This document shows, piece after piece, positions 19,516-27,600 of a stretch of 64,000 bases of DNA (position 1 is its first letter; every line of letters begins with the position of its first letter). The notes beneath the pieces were generated by a model. That model did no database searches. It saw only the letters and a list, made by a program, of their open reading frames with translations, and was not told the origin of the DNA. Both the position numbers and the translations under genes were made by a program. The stretch comes from Fen-1301 sp963786395 (GTDB taxonomy: Bacteria > Bacteroidota > Ignavibacteria > Ignavibacteriales > Ignavibacteriaceae), in NCBI GenBank assembly GCA_963786395.1, contig CAWAZD010000004.1:186001-250000 (forward strand). The letters are read 5' to 3'.

Positions 19516-21414
19516 TTAATTTGATAAAATAGTGCCGTTGTATCCCACAATATATATTTTTCCATTAGGAGTTACTGTGAGATCAGTAAGTGAATAATAA
19601 GTATTACTTTGAATACTTTTCCATTTTATTCCGGCGTCAGAAGTGTAAAGTATATCCCCTCTTGTACCAAGAATTAAGCCTTCCTTTTCATTAACAAATC
19701 TAATTTTATACAATCCTGAAAAGGTATTTGATTGTATTAATTTCCATTTATTACCGGAATCAGAAGTTAGATAGATTTCACCGCCCCCTCCAACAACAAA
19801 GCCATCTTTCTGATTGATAAAGGAGATAGATCTGAAATAGGAATTGGTAAATTTATTTTCCTTAAACCAGGAATTTCCTCCGTTTGTTGTTTTGAGAATT
19901 TCGCCATCCCAACCGGTAATAAACCCATCAAATTTAGTAAGGAAGAATACAGAATATAGAACATCAGAAACCGGCGAATCTATAAATTGCCAGGAACTGC
20001 CACTATCAATAGATTTTAATATAGTACCATTTGCTCCAACAATGAAACCAGTAGAATTATCTATAAAATGTACAGAAAAGAGGGAATTAAAAGTAAGAGC
20101 TTTGTTTTTCTGCCATGTAGAACCTTTATCGAAAGAAGTAAGAATTATACCATTCTCGCCGGTAATAATCCCATTAGTTTTATTAAGGAAGGTTACAGAG
20201 TAAAGGTTTCCAATGGAAGAATCACCAATTGAAGTCCAGTTTTTCCCGAAATCTGTAGTTCTAAGGATAGTACCGTTATTTCCGCATGTTATACCGATAG
20301 AATCATCGATAAAATAAATTGACCAAAGAGAGGCGGACGTACTCAAACTCAAAGTTTTAAATTTAATACCGGGAGTAACTATTTCTTTTTTATCTTCTTT
20401 AATCGTTAAATTTTTTGTAGAGGCTTTTTTCCATGAATCAGTAACAGCCCCATAAAAATAGAATGACAGTACAATGAAAATAAAAATAAAAGAAAAAGCC
20501 AAAAGATAGAACTTTATACGATAGCCTTTGGGAAGACTTTCAGTTTCAATAGTTTTGGTCTTTTCTTTCTGTTTAATTTTTTTACCCGGATGATCGAGAG
20601 AATCAAGAAGATTGTTAACATCTTGCAAAAAATCCTCACAATTAGCATAACGTTTGGCGAGAGACTTATTCATTGCTTTAGCAATAATCCGGTCGACTTC
20701 AGCCGGGAGTTCACTATAAGTAGAAGATAGTTTATTAGGCTGTTTTTTAAGATGACCTTCCATGATTTCAAATTCAGTTGGAGCATCGAAAGGAGTTTTA
20801 CCTGCTAACATTTCATAAAAAGTAATACCGATAGAATAGATATCGCTTTGAGCAGTAGGTTCATAGGCTTTGATTTGTTCTGGACTCATATAGAGAATGG
20901 TACCGATCTTAGTACCGGTTTTTGTAATACCATGCATTTCAGTGAGAGATTTAGAGATGCCGAAGTCCATTATTTTAGCAACCCCTTCCCTATTAACAAT
21001 AACATTGGAAGGTTTAATATCTCTATGGACAAAACCTTTTTTATGAGCATAATCAGCGCCTAAAAGGATCTGCCTGAGAATAATAAGAGATTCTTTTAAT
21101 TCCATCCGTCCCTTATTCTGAATGAATTGCGATAAAGTATCGCCATCGACAAATTCCATCACAATTCCAATCATTTGGAGAGATTCGGTGAGACCATACA
21201 CAGGTACTATATTAGGATGATTAAGATTGGCTTGATGTCTGGCTTCCCTTCTGAATCGTTCAACGAAATGAGGATTTGTTGTTGCCTGGGAATTAAGGAT
21301 TTTAAGGGCAACGTATCTTTCAAGTTTCAGGTCAAAGGCTTTGTAAACAATTCCCATTCCTCCTTCGCCGAGTACACCGGTAATTTTGTAATGCTCAATG
21401 TTTGATCCAATCAT
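19516..21414 (-). CDS. Hanks-type Ser/Thr protein kinase with periplasmic Ycf48/BNR-like propeller
   Basis: 632 residues. Kinase domain 8-275: glycine loop GEGGMGIVYKA, Lys38 in VALKIL, HRDIKPSN at 130-137 (Asp132), DFG at 150-152 and the activation-segment SPEQ near 177-180. A basic linker and a single membrane helix at 302-323 follow. Residues 345-632 are outside the membrane and made of about six repeats with the pattern GxxGxxxxTxDxGxxW, like Ycf48/photosynthesis-assembly and BNR propellers. This gives a transmembrane sensor kinase, possibly sensing a secreted or cell-surface ligand. The PP2C gene directly upstream overlaps its start (TGATG), a likely translationally coupled kinase-phosphatase pair. 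Targets are unknown. Confidence 0.92.
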   Translation of the reverse strand: MIGSNIEHYKITGVLGEGGMGIVYKAFDLKLERYVALKILNSQATTNPHFVERFRREARHQANLNHPNIVPVYGLTESLQMIGIVMEFVDGDTLSQFIQNKGRMELKESLIILRQILLGADYAHKKGFVHRDIKPSNVIVNREGVAKIMDFGISKSLTEMHGITKTGTKIGTILYMSPEQIKAYEPTAQSDIYSIGITFYEMLAGKTPFDAPTEFEIMEGHLKKQPNKLSSTYSELPAEVDRIIAKAMNKSLAKRYANCEDFLQDVNNLLDSLDHPGKKIKQKEKTKTIETESLPKGYRIKFYLLAFSFIFIFIVLSFYFYGAVTDSWKKASTKNLTIKEDKKEIVTPGIKFKTLSLSTSASLWSIYFIDDSIGITCGNNGTILRTTDFGKNWTSIGDSSIGNLYSVTFLNKTNGIITGENGIILTSFDKGSTWQKNKALTFNSLFSVHFIDNSTGFIVGANGTILKSIDSGSSWQFIDSPVSDVLYSVFFLTKFDGFITGWDGEILKTTNGGNSWFKENKFTNSYFRSISFINQKDGFVVGGGGEIYLTSDSGNKWKLIQSNTFSGLYKIRFVNEKEGLILGTRGDILYTSDAGIKWKSIQSNTYYSLTDLTVTPNGKIYIVGYNGTILSN

Positions 21415-22136
21415 CAGATATACTTAGCAATAATTACAAATGAGAAATTATCGGGGGCTCCCCTTTTCAAAATTGTTTTAGTCAGGGTATCATTGATTGT
21501 ATCATAATCTGAGAATATTTTTTCAAGTTCATTATCATTCATTACACCAGTAACGCCATCGGAACAAATAAAGAAAAGGAAATCATCTACTGAATTTAAT
21601 TTAATTTTACTCAGATCAATTTCAACACTACTATTATCGCCAAGCGCTCTCATTATGATATTTTTATTAGGGTGATGTTCAGCTTCCTTAAGAGTTAGAT
21701 ATCCTTCATCAACTAATTTCTGAACAAGAGAATGATCTTTGGTAATCTGTTTTAGTTTACCATTCTTAGAGAAGTAAATGCGTGAATCGCCAACATGACC
21801 CCAATAGGCATTACTATCTTTCAGGAATAGAACTTCAATAGTAGTAGCCATTCCTTTAAATTCCGGGCTTGTGTTTGATTTCTCAAGAATATCTTTATTA
21901 GCATTCAATATAGACAATTTAATACGTTCAAGATAGTCCGGTTGGCTAGAGGACTGAAAAAAATCATGAACGCTATTGACGCTTAATTGGGAAGCCACAT
22001 CTCCAGCTTTATTCCCACCCAGTCCATCGCAGACAATAGCCAAAATTCCATCATCAACCTCAAATATACCCAGGGAATCTTCGTTATTTTTCCGTTTCAG
22101 GCCAATATTTGTAACCGAGGAATATTTGTAATGCAT
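21414..22136 (-). CDS. PP2C-family Ser/Thr protein phosphatase
   Basis: 240 residues, soluble, a bacterial PrpC/Stp-type phosphatase. Metal-binding motifs: KRKNNEDS at residues 14-21, CDGLGGNKAGD from 36 with Asp37, GHVGDSRIY in the middle and CSDGVTGV near 190. It lacks extra domains. It would dephosphorylate proteins phosphorylated by the kinase encoded immediately downstream, with which it overlaps at TGATG. First gene of the PP2C-kinase-murA-peptidase run on the minus strand. Confidence 0.93.
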   Translation of the reverse strand: MHYKYSSVTNIGLKRKNNEDSLGIFEVDDGILAIVCDGLGGNKAGDVASQLSVNSVHDFFQSSSQPDYLERIKLSILNANKDILEKSNTSPEFKGMATTIEVLFLKDSNAYWGHVGDSRIYFSKNGKLKQITKDHSLVQKLVDEGYLTLKEAEHHPNKNIIMRALGDNSSVEIDLSKIKLNSVDDFLFFICSDGVTGVMNDNELEKIFSDYDTINDTLTKTILKRGAPDNFSFVIIAKYI

Positions 22137-22380
22137 ATAGAAAATAAAATGAGTAAAGATTATCCATAAATATAATCAGATTGCTGATAAAAAGCCTATA
22201 GATTCTTTAATTCAATTGGAATGATAATACAGGGGATCCTGATTTTAATGTTACGTTAAAATGAGATAAAATGGGATCGACCCTCACATTGAATTATCTA
22301 CAAGTGGGGCCACTCGTTCTGGATTGTAAGGTCAGGTACATTTCAAAAACAACAAAAATAAGTTATACTCTAGATTAAGG

Positions 22381-22406
22381 GGATCCCCGCTTTCGCGAGG
22401 ATGACA
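22381..22406. repeat. REP-like palindrome, copy 4 (degenerate)
   Basis: GGATCCCCGCTTTCGCGAGG followed by ATGACA, differing from copies 1 and 3 by one G-to-A that breaks a stem pair. It lies in the 410-bp divergent gap between the PP2C gene and the radical SAM gene. Apart from this repeat the gap holds nothing I recognise; a GC-richer stretch at about 22273-22330 looks like a relic but has no identifiable match. Confidence 0.65.
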
Positions 22407-22546
22407 ACTTAATACTTCATATATGGAAATTATTACCGAAAGTTAATCATCTAGCCACTTGAGAATAAAATTATGTTAAATTGATTGATATATTATAATA
22501 TTTCTTATAAATTTTATTGTTAAAAATAATTGAAAGAGGAATTTCT

Positions 22547-23749
22547 ATGAAACTTAACCATCTCGATTACTACAGGCTTCCATGGAATTTAACCGATAAT
22601 TCAATTTCATGGCTTGAACCCACATCAAAATGCAATCTGCACTGCGACGGATGTTACAGAAAGAATGAGAACTCCCACAAAACACTTCAAATGATAGATG
22701 AAGATTTAGATGTTTTTACAAGACTAAGAAAATGTGATGGGGTTTCAATTGCAGGTGGAGATCCTTTAACACATCCAGACATAGTAGAAATAGTAAAACT
22801 AGTAAAAGCCAGAGGGCTTAAACCGGTTATAAATACAAACGGATTAGCATTAACGAAAGAACTACTCACGGAATTAAAAAAAGCAGGTGTATATGGTTTT
22901 ACATTCCATATAGACAGTAAGCAATCCCGTCCAGGATGGAAGGACAAGAATGAAATAGAGTTAAATGAATTGAGATTGCATTACGCAACAATGTTAGCTG
23001 AAGCCGGGAATATTTCCTGCACATTTAATTCTACAGTTTATGAAGATACGATGCATCTTGTACCTGAGTTAGTAAAATGGGGTCAGCTGCATATAGATAT
23101 TGTTCAAGGAATGGTATTTATTCTATACAGAGCTGTAAATAATAACAAGGTGGATTTCTATCTTGGTTCAAAGAAAATTGATATGAGTGAGTTTGTTTAT
23201 AATGAAGAGGTTGAAGAACGAACTGATATTAAAGCCGAAGAAATTTATGAACTTATTAAGAACGAATATCCGGATTATGACTGCTGTGCATATTTGAACG
23301 GATCCGAAAAGCCTGATTCATTTAAATGGCTTTTATGCGGAAGATTAGGCACAAGGAAAAAGATTTATGGGTATATGGGAAAGAAGGCAATGGAAATTAT
23401 ACAGACATTTCATCATATGTTATTTGACAGATATTTGGCTTACTCAAGTCCAAGTTATACCAGAACAGGGAAATCGATGTTACTTCTTGGAATATTTGAT
23501 AAGGGCTTACGCAGGACATTTGTTAGTTTTATCAAGAACCCATTAAATTTATTCAAGCGACTTCATTATCAGACCCTAATGATAATACAACCTGTAGATT
23601 TCCTTGAGGATGGGAGACAGAGCATGTGCGATGGATGCCCAGATATCACAGTATGGAATGGTCAACTTGTTTGGTCGTGCAGAATGGAAGAGCAGTTAAA
23701 ATACGGGCACAATGTACGCACGTATCCAAAGGGTTTTATCCAGAATTAG
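22547..23749 (+). CDS. Radical SAM enzyme of unknown substrate
   Basis: About 400 residues from the ATG at 22547, chosen because AGAGGA lies 6 nt upstream; an in-frame alternative begins at 22517. The radical SAM cluster motif is CNLHCDGC (Cys29, 33, 36), followed by a GGDPL motif and NTNGLAL strand typical of the barrel. The C-terminal part has a second cysteine group, CDGCP followed by WNGQLVWSC, which could bind an auxiliary cluster but does not fit the standard SPASM spacing. A hydrophobic/basic stretch (residues 260-345) may interact with membrane. Single-gene unit, with a strong terminator right after the stop. Reaction unknown. Confidence 0.82.
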   Translation: MKLNHLDYYRLPWNLTDNSISWLEPTSKCNLHCDGCYRKNENSHKTLQMIDEDLDVFTRLRKCDGVSIAGGDPLTHPDIVEIVKLVKARGLKPVINTNGLALTKELLTELKKAGVYGFTFHIDSKQSRPGWKDKNEIELNELRLHYATMLAEAGNISCTFNSTVYEDTMHLVPELVKWGQLHIDIVQGMVFILYRAVNNNKVDFYLGSKKIDMSEFVYNEEVEERTDIKAEEIYELIKNEYPDYDCCAYLNGSEKPDSFKWLLCGRLGTRKKIYGYMGKKAMEIIQTFHHMLFDRYLAYSSPSYTRTGKSMLLLGIFDKGLRRTFVSFIKNPLNLFKRLHYQTLMIIQPVDFLEDGRQSMCDGCPDITVWNGQLVWSCRMEEQLKYGHNVRTYPKGFIQN

Positions 23750-23782
23750 GTAACAAGTTTATTAAAAGTAAAAAAGAGTTGA

Positions 23783-23819
23783 CCGTCCTCTTACTTTAAA
23801 AACAGAGGACGGTTTTTTT
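23783..23819 (+). terminator. Rho-independent terminator after radical SAM gene
   Basis: A perfect 9-bp stem CCGTCCTCT/AGAGGACGG with a 12-nt loop is followed by seven T residues. It sits 34 nt downstream of the stop at 23749. Confidence 0.9.
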
Positions 23820-23821
23820 AG

Positions 23822-24009
23822 ATATTTGTATTTCCTACCACATCGCCCATTAAATTTCCCAATTATATTGTTTGCTATGATACTGATTCACTAGATGTTG
23901 ATATATATGGTGATGAGAGAAAGTATGAATTAGATATATACTTGATAATGTGATATTTGAAGTTAAAATGCCTTCCAGTTATCCTTCGGGAATAAAATAT
24001 CCAGGTTAA
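23822..24009 (+). pseudogene. Possible gene remnant of about 62 codons
   Basis: Between the terminator and the next gene a frame without a start codon reads ...KFPNYIVCYDTDSLDVD... and ...ERKYELDIYL. One base shift near 23943 continues it as DNVIFEVKMPSSYPSG... to a stop at 24007-24009. The amino-acid composition is protein-like and the join is smooth, but there is no start, no ribosome binding site and no family I recognise. It may be the 3' end of a decayed gene, or chance. Otherwise this 350-bp gap shows nothing. Confidence 0.25.
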
Positions 24010-24100
24010 ATCCCTTTCTTTTCTATCTATAAGAAATCAATATTTATTCAATATTAGTTGATATCTAAAATATCTTAAACTAACAATAAAGGAACTCATC

Positions 24101-24586
24101 ATGAAAGTAAATTTATTATTTCTATTATTATTAACAATGCTTTTTAGCGGGTTCATTTCTAAATCATATTCACAACAACCGGATGCAAAACTAAAAATAT
24201 TAGCTACTAATGCTGATGTAATTGTTACCGGAAAGGTATCCGGGCAAAAATCTGGTTGGAATGCTGACAAGACAAGGATTTATACAGAGGCAACTTTAAC
24301 TGTAGATGAATATTTGAAAGGAAATAACAATGGAAGTTCAGTTGTAGTAACCTATCCCGGTGGAGAAGTTGGAAGCGTAGGTGAATTATATACACATATG
24401 CCGAAGTTTGATAATAATGAAAATGTTTTGGTTTTTCTAAAAAAAGATGTGAATGGCTTTAAGGTTTTCGATGGAGAAGAAGGCAAAATAAAAATTATCA
24501 CTGATAATAGCGGCGAAAAGGTAACCACATCAAATGTTAGGATCAATTATCTCAAATCATTAATTAAAACATATTTAGTTAAATAA
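24101..24586 (+). CDS. Small secreted protein of unknown function
   Basis: 161 residues with a clear Sec signal peptide (LLFLLLLTMLFSGFISKSYSQ, cleavage about residue 25). The mature part is a predicted all-beta domain with the pattern ADVIVTGKVSGQKSGWN, then TLTVDEYLKGN and VVTYPGGEVG, resembling short beta-barrel proteins in which a VTGKV strand precedes a YLKG turn. Such domains often accompany secreted metalloproteases with matrixin-type motifs, and the next gene encodes one, 59 nt downstream. I do not recognise a named family. AAAGGAA precedes the ATG. Confidence 0.7.
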   Translation: MKVNLLFLLLLTMLFSGFISKSYSQQPDAKLKILATNADVIVTGKVSGQKSGWNADKTRIYTEATLTVDEYLKGNNNGSSVVVTYPGGEVGSVGELYTHMPKFDNNENVLVFLKKDVNGFKVFDGEEGKIKIITDNSGEKVTTSNVRINYLKSLIKTYLVK

Positions 24587-24645
24587 TATTTAATACCAGA
24601 AAGAAGCATCATAACAGACTTATAAAATAAATATATGAGGATAAG

Positions 24646-27600
24646 ATGAATAATTTTACAAAGAAGAATTTTTACCTGCTACTATATATAATATTTTTGA
24701 TTACATGTAAAAATTCATATGCACAATTAAGTAATAGCAATTCTTACGTGTTTAATGGTCAAAACAGTCAGCTTTACGTTTATGACGGTCAGCCCGCAAA
24801 TACAGATGCAATCCCAAATGGATTTCAATTTTTTAACAGTGATGCATCAAATAACAAGATAACAGTACAGGTATGGATCTATCTTATTGGTGACACTCCC
24901 CCTAATATACAGGTACCTATTATTTACAGGGCTGTAAATAACGGGACGACATTTTCATTATATCTAAAGAATAATTCAGGATATTTTTCTGTTGGAAATA
25001 ATAATGTAGCAACTGTTAATACAAATAAACTTGCAGCATTTCAATGGATAGAAATTACAGGATCATATGACGGTAGTAATCTTAAAATATATTCCGGCGA
25101 TACTTTAATATCAAGCAGCCCTTTTACTATAAATCCCGGATATAGTGTAACAAATGGTACTACAGGATTATTTGTTGGAAGTTCAAGTACCGGAGCTTTT
25201 AAAGGTTTAATTGATGAAATAAGAACTTATAATACAGCATTAGAAAATGATGATATTGCTGAATTTGGAATAAATGAGGAACCCGGAGAACTAGCACAAT
25301 GGTTAGTCGGGAAATGGTCATTTACAGCGATAGTTCCGGGCACTATACCTATATCGCCTGATTCATCCAGTTATAAAAATGATTTTTTTGTGAGCAATGT
25401 AACTCAGGTAGTTTCTACTTATAAATTGCCTTTTTTTGTAGTTACATCAAATTTAGACGATCATGTTGCTTCACCCGGATCAGGGACAGCAATATCGACC
25501 AATGGACAAGTTACACTCAGATCGGCTATTGAAGAAACAAATGCGCATTCAATTCAGCAATTGATATATTTTTATATTCATGGTATTCCTGTAATTCAGC
25601 CGCTAACTGCACTGCCATCCTTTAATGAACCAGTAAATTTAGATGGTACTACACAAAGCGGATATGTTAGCTCTCCCCTGGTTCAGGTTACTGGAACTTT
25701 TGGAAATCTAGTATTAACCGGAGGCGGGAGTTCAGTAAGGGCACTCAATCTTAATTCTTCAGCGGGATTTGGATTAACACTTTCTGGTGCTGTAGGAAAT
25801 AATATTATCAGTAATGATCAAATATCGGGATTATCAGTAAGCTCGAGTGGAAATAATATTAAATCAAATATTATTAAAAATCCTGCCGGAGACGGAGCGT
25901 CCTTTTTAGCAGGTGCTGTAGGTAATAGATTGTCGAATAACACTATTTCAGGGAATATTGGAAATGGAATATCATTAGCATCCGGAGCCGCAAATAATAC
26001 ATTTTCCAGTGACTCTGTTTCAGGAAACACCGGGAATGGAATAATACTTACTGGTGCAAATGGAGATTCAATTTTAAATTGTATTATTAATTCTAATTCA
26101 CTAAATGGCATATCAATCACAAATTCCAGTGGGAACTTTATAGCTAATAACTCCCTAAATTTTAACTCACTAAACGGGGTTTTACTTACAGGTTCGACCG
26201 GGAATATAATTTCTAATAATAATATAAGTGCTGATACTTTAAATGGTATTTCAGTTAACAGCAGTACAGGAGCAATATCTTCGAACAATATTTCAGGTAA
26301 TCTGGGGATTGGTATTACTTTTAACGGAACAACCGGAAACCAAACAACAAATAATAACATTGGCACGAATACGTTGGGAGGAATTTCATTATCCGGATCC
26401 AATGAAACAGTACAGGGAAATACAGTTAATGGTAATTTGAGTTATGGAGTATCAATAAATGGTTCTAATAATAATCTTACAGGAAATGTAATTTCCGGAA
26501 ATTCTAGTCATGGTGTTATTATTAATGGAAGTAATAATTCGATAAAGAGTGATTCTATTTTTAGTAATGGTACTTCGGGTACAGGGGTAGGAATAAATGT
26601 GCAATCAGGGACTAACAATTCAATATTATACAATTCTGTTTACGGTAATTCTCTCCTGGGTACACAATTAGGGGCGTCGACTAATAATTTACAAGTATAT
26701 CCGACTTTGAATTTATTCTACACATGGCAGGATTCCTCTGCCCTACCTAATGTAAGAGGGGGCACGGCTATTCAAGGGATACTTAAAAGTATTCCGGGAA
26801 CAAATTATAAGCTTCAATTTTTTGCGAATGCAGATACCGCAAGAAGAGAAGGCAGGCGCTTTTTGGGTGAGAACCAGGTTTCTACAGATATTGCCGGTCA
26901 AGCATCAATATTTGCAAATATTAAGGATGCGGTCTTAACAAATCAAGAGGTTATAAGTGCAACAGCGACTCAATTAGATGGCAGTGGTAATCCATTAAGT
27001 ACATCCGAATTTTCAGGGTCAATTGTCAGGAATCCGGATGATGGATTGCACTACAAAGTGAATACGACATTAGCCGGAATACCACTTCACTGGAAAGATG
27101 GAAAAGCCAATTATCAGATTGCACCATCAGTAGTAGCATTAGGTTATGATGGGCAAGTAGCCAACGGTTTTGCTGCATGGAATACGGTAAACCAGCTTCA
27201 TTATACACAAGTCCCTACAAATAATACTGAGCAATGGGGTGGTAATCCTGATGGGATCAACAATGTTATTTGGATTCCAACAACAGGACAATGGCAAAGT
27301 ATTGTCGGAGCTCCAACTGATGTAATATCAGTAACCAGAATAAGATATAATGCTCTTAATGGTGAACTAACAGATGCGGACATAGCATTTAACGGACAGC
27401 CAATTTCTCTATCCGGATTTGGGCAATTTTACTGGGCTTCTAACGGAGATATATCCAAGCTGGATGTTCAAAATGCTGCAACTCATGAAATTGGTCATTT
27501 TACAGGATTGGCTGATTTATATAATCCTGGTGATTTTCTTTATACACTTGATATGAAGAATAATAATCAGGGTGCCACAATGTTCGGAAGGATCAATGTA

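Noticed and set aside
22273..22330. GC-richer stretch as a transposon or tRNA remnant
   Set aside because: No inverted repeats, target duplications, cloverleaf or coding similarity could be recognised.
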